Shown here: positions 7,595-16,778 of the stretch, in pieces
How the letters are laid out: each line of letters starts with the position of its first letter
Numbering within the stretch: position 1 is the stretch's first letter
From: CAYXDO01 sp964463485
GTDB lineage: Bacteria > Myxococcota > Kuafuiibacteriia > Kuafuiibacteriales > Kuafuiibacteriaceae
Direction of reading: 5' to 3'
DNA: 64,000 nucleotides
Assembly: GCA_964463485.1 (NCBI GenBank)
Contig: CAYXDO010000019.1
Span: forward strand, 37,054-101,053
Translations under genes and position numbers: made by a program
The notes under the pieces: model-generated
What the model was told of the DNA's origin: nothing
Seen by the model: only the letters and a program-made list of their open reading frames with translations
Database searches by the model: none

Positions 7595-10500
7595 TCAAGG
7601 AGCGAGGCTGATTTGGAGGAAGTAGCTCTGAAGCGACGACGGCGGGCTCGGGTAGTTCCAATACTCCACCTCGACGTAGTACACGCCCGCTGCCAACGAC
7701 CGAGTGATCAGCGAACAGTAATTCCCTGGAGACGCGTCGTCGTTTCGCACCAATCGAACGCCCGCAGCATCATACAAGGCGACGGCGGTATCGAGACCAG
7801 CGGCCGGCGGGCAGATCGATGCCGGATTTCCCGCCTGACTGTAGGTATGCGCAGTCAGATTCAGCGTCTGCCCCGTCGGCACCTCGAACCGAAAGAAATC
7901 CTGGTCCGCCACCCCAGCCGGATGCGAACCCGAAATGTGGACCTCGCCGGCGCTGACGAGCCCCGAGTCATTCGCGGTCGCCGTCGAGTTGTTGGGTTCG
8001 ACCTCGGCGACGCCCTCGAATACGCACAGGTCGGAACATCCGTCGCCAGAAATCGAGTTGCCGTCGTCGCACTCTTCGCCCGTCTCGAGCACCCCATTTC
8101 CACACCCCGGATCGAGGATGATGATGTCCATCTCGACGAGGTGCGTGGCGAGCTCCGTAATCGGTTCGACCACCAGATAATACGACCCCGCGAGCAACGA
8201 TGTCGCTTCCGTACTCTCTGGAACGAGAATCGCCGCGCACGTCCCCGGCCCGCCTACCGTGGAGCTCACGAGCTCCGTGAAAGTCGAATCGAGCAACCGC
8301 AGCCGGGTGCCGTTCGTACACGCGCCGACGTCCCCGACGTCGTGAGTGATCGCTTCGATCGACTGACCTGCCGTGACGACCACCTCGAACACGCGCACTG
8401 CACCTGCGCTCAGATCCGCCGACACGGTCTGCGACGTCGAAACAGACCCTGCGACCTCGTAGGTGCAGTCTGCGGCGCAACCATCCCCACTCGAGATGTT
8501 GCCGTCGTCGCAGACCTCGCCGGGCTCCAGCAGACCATTGCCGCAAATGTCCGCCTCGGTCCCGGAAATCAGGAGGTCGAAACGAGGAATGACGTTGTTG
8601 TTACCGTAGTCGACGACCCGCAAGAAATACCGACCTGCTCCGAGGCGGTAGTCGGAAATCAGCGAGCAGTTCCCGATCCCACCGTCGTCGTTCGAGGTGA
8701 GCAGTCCCCCTTGACTATCGAGGAGGTCGACCAACGTGTCGACCGAGGCGCAAGTCCCTGCCAGCGCGTCTTCGAAAGTCTCCGCGTGAAGGTACATCGG
8801 CTCGTCGATTACCAGCTCGAACGTGCGATGACCACCCACGGGTGCGATGGAGCTCGTGAACACCTGGGCTCCGCCCGGCACCGGGAACAAATAAGAGGCG
8901 TCGACCTCGTTCTCGCAGGCCGCCGAGCAACCGTCGGAATCCGCAAGATTTCCATCGTCGCACTCCTCGCCGGCTTCGAGCAGCGCGTTCCCGCACACGT
9001 CGGCCGCGATAGCCTCGAAGACGATCTCGTAGGTCGGGATCGTTCCGTCGTTTCCGAAATCCTCCACTGTCAACAAATACGAACCGACTTCGAGCCGGCG
9101 ACCCACGATCAACGAGCACGTCCCGACCCCGTCATCATCATCGGTATCGACCGTGTTGCCTTGGGAATCGTAGAGCCGAACGACCGAGTCGAACGTACAA
9201 GTGCCCGCGACCGAGTCGCTGAAGGTCTCGACCCTCAAAATACCGACCGTCCCCATTTCGATGCCGTACCGATCGATGGTCCCCGCGACGAGGATCGAAT
9301 CCACGAAGGACTGTCGACCGCCCGGGTTCGGATACGCGTACAGCCCGATCACTTCGATGTTGCAGAGCGGGTCGCAGCCATCGCCAGAATCCAGATTTCC
9401 GTCGTCGCACTGCTCCGTCCCCTCCGAGACAGCGTTGCCGCACCCTGGGCTCACCACGTCGACGTCGAGGTAATAAACCTCCGCTCCCGGCAGAAGGTTG
9501 GTCGGCGTCACCGCCAAATAGTAACGGCCCGCGGCCAACGACCTGACCTCCGGATCCAAATTCGGATGCAAGCTCGAACAGGCAGCGCTCCCAGACCCAC
9601 CAGAGGCGTGAGCGAGGACCGTTGTCCCGTCCGGGCCGAAGAAAGTGAGATCGAGCGGCTCGAGCTGGCACGAGCCCACGACCTCCGTCGCGACCGAAGC
9701 AAGGACGTGGCCGCCGTCCGAAACGCCTACCGCATAGAAGTCTGTAACATCGCTTCCGCCGATCGTGCCGATGTATCGGGCCGGCAGCGCCGTCTGCGCA
9801 GTCGTGTAGACGTCGTTCGGCTCCGCCTCAGCGAGACCTTCCGCGCGACATTGAAAGTCGCACCCATCGCCGTTGGTCGAGTTTCCGTCGTCACAAGTCT
9901 CCCCCGCTTCGAGCACTCCGTTGCCACAACCCTCTCCTTCCAACCGCACCACGAGAGTGAATACAGGGATCGACGCGCCGGCGACATAAGGCGTCACGTG
10001 CAGAAAATAGGTTCCGGCCTCGATCGCTCGGCTCGGGATCAACGAACAATGCCCGACCCCGCCCTCGTCATCGCGTGCGACGACGTTCCATTGATCGTCA
10101 TACAGAGTGACGACGGTGTCCGATTCGTTCGCGCTGGCCGCCGCGCAATCCGGCGGACCAGGCACGAACGTCTCTGCGCGGAGATAGCCTCGCGCACCCA
10201 TCACGATCTGAAAGATCGCGGAGCCTCCAGCAGGAAACCCACCCGTGGCGGACTGATTTCCTGCTTGTGGACCGATGAAAGATCCGACGATTTCGAGCTG
10301 GCAGCTGGAGTCACAGCCGTCGCCAGCAACTCCGTTGCCGTCGTCGCAGGCTTCTCCGGAGTCGCGATAGCCGTTTCCGCAGCCGGGTGCGATCGTCGCC
10401 GCGAAGAGGTGGTAACGCGGAAGGTCCGCGGGATCTGTTCCCATCACGCGGACGTAATATGTTCCTGCCGGCATCTGGACCGTGGTCGTGCTCGTGGTGG

Positions 10501-12847
10501 GCCCGATCAGCTCACACACACCCGGAGTCGGTTGCCCACTCGCCAACCAACCCTCACTTGCGTCGAATAGGCTCAGCGTCGGCCGATTCCCTGGGGCACA
10601 GCCGGCCGGGCCCGGCGAAGTGACAGATACTTCGAGATAGTGCCCCGCGGGAACCGCGATGGCATACCAATCAGCGTCACCCGCCATCAACGCTCCGCGA
10701 AGGAAAACCGGCAGCGCCATCGGATTGGCTTCTGCTAGCGTGTCGTTCGGCTCTCGCTCGAGCTCCCCTTCGAAAGAACAGGTCGCAGAGCATCCGTCGC
10801 CCGAATCCAGATTCCCGTCGTCGCAAGACTCGCCGATGCGAGTCTCCTCGAGTCCGTTGCCACACTCGGGGTCGCGAACCTCGATGAATACGACGTAGTC
10901 CCCGACGCTGGTGTTGTAGGGCGAGACCTCGACCAAGTAGTCGCCCGCTTCCAAATCACCCACGGCCAGGCTCGAGCAAAACTGTCCGCCCGTGCCGCCG
11001 TCGTCGTTGCGGGCGACGACGTTGAGTTGGGAGTCATAGACCGTGATGATCGAGTCCACCACGCACTCGGTATGAGCGACGATCCCCTGTCCATCGGCTA
11101 CGGAAACCAAGAACCAGTCCGACTCACCCTGCACGGAGATGCGGCCGGCCACGCCGGTACCATCACCCGCCAACACCATTGGCGAGGTCGAGGAGGTGTT
11201 CACGTCCTTGGCGATGAACGCCCGCACCGAAATCAGGACCGACGTAGCCTCGGAAACGGCATTCGTGGCGTGTAACTGCAGGGTCGCCGCCCCGGTCACG
11301 GGCAGCGCATACTCTCCGGAGGCCGTTCCGGGAAATCCGGAGTCGATCACTCCGTCGACCCAAAGCTCCACGTGGTCCGCGCTCGACGTGGACCAGGTGA
11401 CCGTCACGACCGTCGATGTGCCTACGTAGCTCGATGGGTCCGCGCTGAGCTCGACGATCGTCGCAGGAGCGTGAACCCGAACGTCGACCACCTGAGTCGC
11501 CTCTCCGAACGCGTTGGTGGCTCGAAGGGTGAACCGCTCAGTGCCCGTGCTGGTCAACGTGACACTCAGCGACCCTGTTGCCGCGATGGTACCGGTGCCG
11601 GCAAAAAGGTGCGCTCCGGTACGATCCGAGATTTCGATACCGGTGGCACGGTCCGTGGTCCAACTCAGAGTGGAGCTCCCGCCGACGAGCACCTCCGAGG
11701 GCGCCGCGCCGAAGCTCACCACCGATACGGTCGGTATCTCCACGTTCACCGTCACCATCGACGTACTCTCTCCGGCCGGATTTTTCGCCGTAAGCGTGTA
11801 ACTCACCATGCCGGCCACGGTCGATGAAGTCGTGAAGCTCCCGCTCGAAGCGGACGAACCGTGCAAAACGCGCCCACTCTTCGAAATCTCGATCCCATCG
11901 GGTGCATTCGAGACATCCCAAGCCAACACGAAGCTCGCCCCCACGTCGACCGTCGATGGCGTCGCCGTGAACGAATTGATATGGGCGCCCTCGGGTGGGT
12001 TGACCGTCAGCGTGACCATCGCCGTGTCCGACTCGGACTGCTCGTTGGTCGCGGTGAGCGTGTACGTCGTGTTCGCAACCGGTGACACCGAGCGCGAACC
12101 GGTGAGCTCCGATCCCCGATAGACTTCCTGAGCTCCGTCCGAAATTACGAGCTGAGTTGCCCGGAGTACGGCCCATTCGAGAGTCGCCGATCCTCCGATG
12201 TCGATGGCCATCGGCGTCACCGTGAACGAGCTGATCGAAGGCGCCGTATTCACGGCTACGCTCACGGTGCGGGTGACTGGCCCGCCGACACCTGTCGCCT
12301 CGAGTGTGTACGTCGTCGTCATCGTCGGCGACACCATCACGCTGCCTGAAAGCTCCGTCGTGGAGAGCACCTCCGTGGGTCCTGCGGTGATCTTCGCGGA
12401 CTCTCCGTTTCGGACCACGTACGAAAGCGTCGACGATCCTCCGAGATCGATGGATGTCGGGTCGGCCGCAAATGTCTCGATCGAGACGTTGAGGACGGCT
12501 GGATCGACTTCGACGATGAGGTCGCGCGTCGTCACTCCTCCCTCACCCGTGGCCGACAGCGTGAAAGTCGTACGCTCAGTCAGTTGGGAGGACGTCGCGG
12601 TGCCCTTCAAAATCGCGGTCGTCGCGAGCACCGAGCCCCCTGGGCTCGAGTCGATCTTCACACTCGTCGCGTCCTTGACCTCGTAGGTCAGGAGCACGGA
12701 GCCGCCAGATGTGACTCTGGACGAAGCCGCAGTGAACGTGACGATGCTCGGCTTGGGCTTTGCCGGCTCCTCGTCGTCTCCGCAGCCATACGCAGCGAAC
12801 ATGGACGCGAGCGCGGTCAACCCGATCGGAAGTCTGAAGGATCTCAT
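7595..12847 (-). CDS. Giant surface lipoprotein: Ig-like repeats, PPC domains and seven DUF4215 repeats
   Basis: A 1750-residue protein starting at the ATG 12845-12847, which gives a lipoprotein signal (LTALASMFAAYGC, Cys22). Residues about 30-580 form six to seven Ig/PKD-like beta-sandwich repeats of roughly 90 residues (IxxFTAxPxxxxxGGSxxLxW pattern). From about residue 600, bacterial pre-peptidase C-terminal (PPC) domains alternate with seven DUF4215 Cys-rich repeats (CGNG...GE.CDDGN...GDGC...C). The protein ends in a PPC domain. It is probably anchored in the outer membrane and displayed on the surface, perhaps for adhesion or calcium/ligand binding; no enzyme domain is present. The upstream start at 13009 would add a non-signal sequence. 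Confidence 0.9.
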   Translation of the reverse strand: MRSFRLPIGLTALASMFAAYGCGDDEEPAKPKPSIVTFTAASSRVTSGGSVLLTYEVKDATSVKIDSSPGGSVLATTAILKGTATSSQLTERTTFTLSATGEGGVTTRDLIVEVDPAVLNVSIETFAADPTSIDLGGSSTLSYVVRNGESAKITAGPTEVLSTTELSGSVMVSPTMTTTYTLEATGVGGPVTRTVSVAVNTAPSISSFTVTPMAIDIGGSATLEWAVLRATQLVISDGAQEVYRGSELTGSRSVSPVANTTYTLTATNEQSESDTAMVTLTVNPPEGAHINSFTATPSTVDVGASFVLAWDVSNAPDGIEISKSGRVLHGSSASSGSFTTSSTVAGMVSYTLTAKNPAGESTSMVTVNVEIPTVSVVSFGAAPSEVLVGGSSTLSWTTDRATGIEISDRTGAHLFAGTGTIAATGSLSVTLTSTGTERFTLRATNAFGEATQVVDVRVHAPATIVELSADPSSYVGTSTVVTVTWSTSSADHVELWVDGVIDSGFPGTASGEYALPVTGAATLQLHATNAVSEATSVLISVRAFIAKDVNTSSTSPMVLAGDGTGVAGRISVQGESDWFLVSVADGQGIVAHTECVVDSIITVYDSQLNVVARNDDGGTGGQFCSSLAVGDLEAGDYLVEVSPYNTSVGDYVVFIEVRDPECGNGLEETRIGESCDDGNLDSGDGCSATCSFEGELEREPNDTLAEANPMALPVFLRGALMAGDADWYAIAVPAGHYLEVSVTSPGPAGCAPGNRPTLSLFDASEGWLASGQPTPGVCELIGPTTSTTTVQMPAGTYYVRVMGTDPADLPRYHLFAATIAPGCGNGYRDSGEACDDGNGVAGDGCDSSCQLEIVGSFIGPQAGNQSATGGFPAGGSAIFQIVMGARGYLRAETFVPGPPDCAAASANESDTVVTLYDDQWNVVARDDEGGVGHCSLIPSRAIEAGTYFLHVTPYVAGASIPVFTLVVRLEGEGCGNGVLEAGETCDDGNSTNGDGCDFQCRAEGLAEAEPNDVYTTAQTALPARYIGTIGGSDVTDFYAVGVSDGGHVLASVATEVVGSCQLEPLDLTFFGPDGTTVLAHASGGSGSAACSSLHPNLDPEVRSLAAGRYYLAVTPTNLLPGAEVYYLDVDVVSPGCGNAVSEGTEQCDDGNLDSGDGCDPLCNIEVIGLYAYPNPGGRQSFVDSILVAGTIDRYGIEMGTVGILRVETFSDSVAGTCTFDSVVRLYDSQGNTVDTDDDDGVGTCSLIVGRRLEVGSYLLTVEDFGNDGTIPTYEIVFEAIAADVCGNALLEAGEECDDGNLADSDGCSAACENEVDASYLFPVPGGAQVFTSSIAPVGGHRTFELVIDEPMYLHAETFEDALAGTCASVDTLVDLLDSQGGLLTSNDDGGIGNCSLISDYRLGAGRYFLRVVDYGNNNVIPRFDLLISGTEADICGNGLLEPGEVCDDGNISSGDGCAADCTYEVAGSVSTSQTVSADLSAGAVRVFEVVVTAGQSIEAITHDVGDVGACTNGTRLRLLDSTFTELVSSTVGGPGTCAAILVPESTEATSLLAGSYYLVVEPITELATHLVEMDIIILDPGCGNGVLETGEECDDGNSISGDGCSDLCVFEGVAEVEPNNSTATANDSGLVSAGEVHISGSHPAGVADQDFFRFEVPTGQTLNLTAHTYSQAGNPASICPPAAGLDTAVALYDAAGVRLVRNDDASPGNYCSLITRSLAAGVYYVEVEYWNYPSPPSSLQSYFLQISLAP

Positions 12848-13002
12848 TAGGGTCTGGCTCGATAACATGGACTCGGCAGGGCTGAAAAGGGTTGAAACGG
12901 AGGTCGTCGATTTCGATGGAACCGAGGCGCGGCGAGTGGGTGTCGATCCAACCGGCTCGGGTTGCGCGCCAAAATCGCCCTCATTGTCGCACTCATCGCG
13001 TC

Positions 13003-13021
13003 CGGCCACGAGAAATGGCCG
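13003..13021. other. Short hairpin upstream of the HAD-eut operon
   Basis: CGGCCA (13003-13008) pairs with TGGCCG (13016-13021) around a CGAGAAA loop. It lies in the 224-bp divergent region between the giant lipoprotein and the HAD-eut genes (12848-13071). It may be a leader structure. I saw no cobalamin-riboswitch B12 box (GCCACTG) in this region. Confidence 0.3.
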
Positions 13022-13071
13022 AGTCGAAGGGGGATCGTGCCATGCGCCGGCAGGTTTGATAACGTGCGCGC

Positions 13072-13836
13072 GTGAAGTTGCAGACCGTGGCCGAGATCAT
13101 GAATCGCGTGGAGGTCTCCGACGAGCCGGTCGTGGCGTTCGACTGCGATGGCACCCTTTGGTCCGGCGACGTGGGTGAAGATCTGTACGACGAACAAGTA
13201 CGCTCTGGGTTGTTTCGGCCCCTTGCGTACGAAGCGATGCGGGCAGAAGCCGTGAGGCACGGCTTCGACCCGTCCGGCCCCGCGCCCGAGCTCGCCCGAC
13301 GCCTCCATGCGTTGGAAGCGCGGGGCGAATATCCCCAAGAGCAGCTCTACGAGCTCATGGCTTGGGCCTTGGCAGGCCACACCCGCGCGGAAGTTCGGGC
13401 GACCGTCACGGACGTCCTCACTTCGGCCAAGATCATTCAGAGGGTACGGCCAGAGACGCGCGAGCTGCTCTCTCGCCTGCGTGGGCGGGGGTATCGACTG
13501 ATCGCCGTGAGCGCCTCGACACGCCCCCTCATCGAGGTCGCGCTCGAGCTGCTCCGCATCGAGACCCACACCATTTGCGCCGCCACGCCTCTGTGGGCCG
13601 AAGACCTCATGCTGCCCGATGTCCATCGCCCCATCCCCTACGGCCCTGGAAAGGTGCACACGCTCCGCGAGGTCGTCGATGACACGAGGGTCGCCGTGGC
13701 ATTGGGGGACAATGGCTTCGACGCCGATATGTTGCGGCTCGCGAGGGTGCCCATCGCCGTACATCCGAAGGACGCGCTCCGCGCCGCCGCCCATGACATC
13801 CCCGGCCTCGTGGAGCTTGACGCGCGCGACGGCTAG
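13072..13836 (+). CDS. HAD superfamily phosphatase (SerB/phosphoserine-phosphatase-like)
   Basis: A 254-residue HAD phosphatase. Motif I is AFDCDGTLW with the nucleophile Asp24 and the acid Asp26; motif II is AVSAST; the motif III Lys is in GPGKVHTL; motif IV is ALGDNGFDADM. A helical cap sits between motifs I and II, as in HAD-IB enzymes such as phosphoserine phosphatase and phosphocholine/phosphoethanolamine phosphatases. The GTG at 13072 is the likely start. It stands immediately before eutB (15-bp gap), so an inferred role is to release ethanolamine from phosphoethanolamine for EutBC. That substrate is not shown by the sequence. Confidence 0.8.
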   Translation: MKLQTVAEIMNRVEVSDEPVVAFDCDGTLWSGDVGEDLYDEQVRSGLFRPLAYEAMRAEAVRHGFDPSGPAPELARRLHALEARGEYPQEQLYELMAWALAGHTRAEVRATVTDVLTSAKIIQRVRPETRELLSRLRGRGYRLIAVSASTRPLIEVALELLRIETHTICAATPLWAEDLMLPDVHRPIPYGPGKVHTLREVVDDTRVAVALGDNGFDADMLRLARVPIAVHPKDALRAAAHDIPGLVELDARDG

Positions 13837-13851
13837 ATCGACAACCGCACC

Positions 13852-15234
13852 GTGCCGTTCACCGCGCGCGTCCACGGCGAGCACTTCACCTTCCCGACGT
13901 TGAAGGACGTCCTCGCTCGCGCCAACGAGCTCCGCTCGGGCGACCGCCAGGCCGGGCTCGCCGCCCGCTCGATGCGTGAGATGGCCGCGGCCAAACGCGT
14001 GCTGGCCGAGGTCACGCTCGCCCAACTCTTCGAGGCGCCTTCGGTCCCCTACGAAAAGGACGAAGTCACCCGCGTCTGCGTCGACGGGCTCGACAAACAC
14101 GCCTATCAGCGCGTCTCGACGTGGTCGGTCGCCGAGCTCCGCGAGTGGATCCTCGATGACAAGACCACCGGTGAAGACATTTCCAGCACCTCCCGCGGAC
14201 TCAGCCCCGAAATGGTCGCAGCCGTCGCCAAGTTGATGTCCAACATGGACCTCGTCATCGCCGGCCGAAAAATGCGCGTGGTCGTGCGCTGTAATGCGAC
14301 CCTCGGGCTCAAGGGGCGAATCTCGAGTCGATTGCAACCCAACCACCCGACCGACGACGTCGCCGGAGTCCTGGCGGCGGTGAAAGACGGACTCAGCTTC
14401 GGAAACGGTGACGCGGTGATCGGTGTGAACCCATCGACTGGGAGTGTGCAGAGCACCGTCGACATCCTGAAGTCGGTGAAGGACTTGATGCGTAGATATC
14501 GAGTCCCTACTCAGAACTGCGTGCTCTCTCACGTGACCATCCAGATGGAAGCCGTCCGCCGAGGCGCTCCACTCGATCTCATGTTCCAGTCGATCGCCGG
14601 CAGCGAAGGCGCCAACCGCAATTTCGGAATTTCCGTGTCGGTGCTCGACGAAGCTCACGATCTGGCTCGGCGCGAAGGCACCGCGGAAGGCCCGAACGTC
14701 ATGTACTTCGAGACCGGGCAAGGCACCGCGCTCTCCGCCAACGCCCACCACGACACCGATCAAGTCACGATGGAAGCGCGCGCCTACGGGTTGGCCCGTC
14801 GCTACGAGCCTTTCCTCCTGAACTCGGTCGTGGGATTCATAGGTCCTGAGTACCTGCGGGACGCCAAGGAAATCACTCGCGCGGGCCTCGAAGACCACTT
14901 CATGGGAAAGCTCAGCGGCATCTCCATGGGTTGCGATGCCTGCTACACCAACCACGCGGTCGCCGATCAAAACGACCAGGAGAACCTCGAGATGCTCCTC
15001 GCGTCCGCCGGCGTGAATTATCTGATGGGCATCCCGATGGGCGACGACGTGATGCTGAATTACCAGACGACCTCGTTTCACAATAACGCCGCTCTCCGCG
15101 AAATCTACGGGCTCAAGCCCACGCCTGAGTTTGAAGCCTGGCTCGAACGCATGGGGCTCTGGCGCAACGGCCGACTCACCGACCGCGCGGGCGACCCGTC
15201 CGTGTTCGAACGCGAGTTCGGGGGATCCAGATGA
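13852..15234 (+). CDS. eutB: Ethanolamine ammonia-lyase large subunit EutB
   Basis: A 460-residue catalytic subunit of the adenosylcobalamin-dependent enzyme that converts ethanolamine to acetaldehyde and ammonia. It is collinear with E. coli EutB, and the residues known to bind ethanolamine or support catalysis fall at the same numbers: Arg160 and Gln162 (SRLQPN), Asn193 (GVNP), Glu287 (YFETGQG), Phe329 (VGFIGPEY) and Asp362 (MGCDACYTNH). The start is the GTG at 13852. The preceding TAG stop of the HAD gene is in the same frame only five codons upstream. Its stop overlaps the eutC start (ATGA). The enzyme is expected to be active with the EutC partner encoded next. Confidence 0.95.
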   Translation: MPFTARVHGEHFTFPTLKDVLARANELRSGDRQAGLAARSMREMAAAKRVLAEVTLAQLFEAPSVPYEKDEVTRVCVDGLDKHAYQRVSTWSVAELREWILDDKTTGEDISSTSRGLSPEMVAAVAKLMSNMDLVIAGRKMRVVVRCNATLGLKGRISSRLQPNHPTDDVAGVLAAVKDGLSFGNGDAVIGVNPSTGSVQSTVDILKSVKDLMRRYRVPTQNCVLSHVTIQMEAVRRGAPLDLMFQSIAGSEGANRNFGISVSVLDEAHDLARREGTAEGPNVMYFETGQGTALSANAHHDTDQVTMEARAYGLARRYEPFLLNSVVGFIGPEYLRDAKEITRAGLEDHFMGKLSGISMGCDACYTNHAVADQNDQENLEMLLASAGVNYLMGIPMGDDVMLNYQTTSFHNNAALREIYGLKPTPEFEAWLERMGLWRNGRLTDRAGDPSVFEREFGGSR

Positions 15235-16082
15235 ACGACGACCTCAGAGCCCTGATTCGAAGTGTCGTCGCCGACGTGATCAAAGAAGTCGTCGCCGAGT
15301 CCACCCCCGAAGAGCCGGAGCCTCCCCCCGCCCTCGTTCGTGGCCCAAAACATCGCCAAATGCCGCCTTGGCGCTCGACCGGTGCCGTGGAGCAACTTAG
15401 AGGCTCCACACCAGCTCGCATCGCCACCGGCCGCACCGGCGCCCGCTACCTCACCGAGAGCTACCTCGGCCTGCGCGCCGACCACGCGATCGCCATCGAC
15501 GCGGTGGAATCTCAGATCACCGAAACCTGGCCCGGGCAACACGGGTTCCTCGCCCTGCGAAGCCGCGCCAGAGACCACCAGGACTTCCTCCTCCACCCCG
15601 ATCACGGAAGGCGCCTGGACGACACTTCCCGTGCCAAGTGCGACAAAGAAGCCGACAAAGGCGCCGACATTCAAATCATCGCCGGCGATGGGCTCTCTGC
15701 CATCGCTTTGATGGAGAATGGTCCGCCGCTCATCGACGCCCTCCAGAGAGAGTTTGCGGCCGCTGGCTTCCGCGTGGGGCGCCCCTTGTTCGTGAAGTAT
15801 TCACGAATCGGAGTACAAGACGAAGTCGGAGTCATTACTCAGGCCAAAGCGACGGCGATCATCGTCGGCGAAAGGCCTGGCCTCGGCACCGGCGACTCAC
15901 TGTCAATCTATACAGCGTTCGGACCGAAGCTCGGGCAGGACAACTCCGAAAAGGATTGCATCTCCAATGTTCGGACCCTCGGGTTTGAACCCAACAGAGC
16001 CGCCGCGCGCTGCGCCGAGCTCATGAAGGCGACCTTCGCCGCAGGCGGGGGCGGGGTGAAGCTCGTCGCCCACGGGACCTGA
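15231..16082 (+). CDS. eutC: Ethanolamine ammonia-lyase small subunit EutC
   Basis: A 283-residue partner of EutB that helps bind adenosylcobalamin. Recognisable EutC blocks are PARIATGRTGARYLT, RADHAIAIDAV, GDGLSAIALMENG, VGERPGLGTGDSLSIY and the final GFEPNRAA region. The N-terminal 60 residues are the variable, partly charged extension that in gut bacteria helps route EutC to microcompartments; here it begins with a predicted amphipathic helix (LRALIRSVVADVIKEVVAE). The ATG overlaps the eutB stop by 4 bp, so translation is coupled. eutL starts 3 bp after its stop. Confidence 0.95.
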   Translation: MNDDLRALIRSVVADVIKEVVAESTPEEPEPPPALVRGPKHRQMPPWRSTGAVEQLRGSTPARIATGRTGARYLTESYLGLRADHAIAIDAVESQITETWPGQHGFLALRSRARDHQDFLLHPDHGRRLDDTSRAKCDKEADKGADIQIIAGDGLSAIALMENGPPLIDALQREFAAAGFRVGRPLFVKYSRIGVQDEVGVITQAKATAIIVGERPGLGTGDSLSIYTAFGPKLGQDNSEKDCISNVRTLGFEPNRAAARCAELMKATFAAGGGGVKLVAHGT

Positions 16083-16085
16083 CTC

Positions 16086-16772
16086 ATGCGATCACTGGTT
16101 CCTCTTCGACCCAAGATACTGACTTGTCGGCAACTCGACCAAGTGGACCCTCAGCTGGCCGCTTCCCTCGGGCTCGACCCCGCACGCCATGTCTCTGCGG
16201 GCTTCGTAACTTGCGACCAAGACGACTCGATGTACGCGGCTCTCGATCACGCGACGAAGTTCGCCGACGTCGACGTCGTCTACGCGAAGTCCTTCTACGC
16301 CGGAGCCGGCAACGCCTCCGGCCCGACCTCGGGTGAGATCCTCGGCGTCATCGCCGGTCCGCACCCCGACGAGGTCGCTGAGGGTCTGTGGGCCCTCCGA
16401 GCCGCGCTCGAAAAGTCGATCTGCTTTTACGTCTTCGAAGGCACCCAAGGTCCGGCGTTCTTTCCACACGTCATCACTCAGTCCGGCCGGTATCTGGCGC
16501 CTCTGGCCGACGTGAGCCCCGGTGAGCCGATTGCTTACCTCATCGCGACGCCGACCGAAGCGATGATTGGCCTAGATGCCGCCCTGAAACGGGCTCGCAC
16601 GCGCCTGACCAAATTCTTCGGGCCGCCGACAGAAACGAACTTTGGGGGTGGGTATTTGGTGGGGGCATTGGCCGACGTAGAAGCGGCGGCTTCTGCGTTC
16701 ACCGAGGCTATTCATGAGGTCGTCGGCTCACCCAAAGCGGGCATGATTCGACCTTCGCGCGAGCGCCGCTGA
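16086..16772 (+). CDS. eutL: EutL-like bacterial microcompartment shell protein
   Basis: A 228-residue protein with two tandem BMC domains in the circularly permuted EutL arrangement. Matching blocks include HVSAGFVTCDQDDSMYAALD, VVYAKSFYAGAGNASGP, TSGEILGVIAGPHPDE and the second-domain segment PIAYLIATPTEAMIGLDAAL followed by ETNFGGGYLVG. EutL forms trimers with a gated pore in the shell of ethanolamine-using microcompartments. The order eutB-eutC-eutL is the same as in enteric eut operons, but no hexameric (EutM/K/S) or vertex (EutN) shell gene, aldehyde dehydrogenase or eutA is seen nearby: the next gene is convergent and begins its 3' end 7 bp away. Its role outside a full shell operon is unclear. 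Confidence 0.9.
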   Translation: MRSLVPLRPKILTCRQLDQVDPQLAASLGLDPARHVSAGFVTCDQDDSMYAALDHATKFADVDVVYAKSFYAGAGNASGPTSGEILGVIAGPHPDEVAEGLWALRAALEKSICFYVFEGTQGPAFFPHVITQSGRYLAPLADVSPGEPIAYLIATPTEAMIGLDAALKRARTRLTKFFGPPTETNFGGGYLVGALADVEAAASAFTEAIHEVVGSPKAGMIRPSRERR

Positions 16773-16778
16773 CCGAGC

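Noticed and set aside
7586..10570. A 994-codon open frame on the plus strand opposite the giant lipoprotein
   Set aside because: It is antisense to well-supported DUF4215/PPC repeats, is very Arg-rich and has no recognisable domain. High GC content gives long spurious frames in such regions.
12848..13071. Possible cobalamin riboswitch upstream of eutBC
   Set aside because: EutBC needs adenosylcobalamin, so I looked for the conserved B12 box and found no GCCACTG-like element in the 224-bp leader. Only a short hairpin is present.
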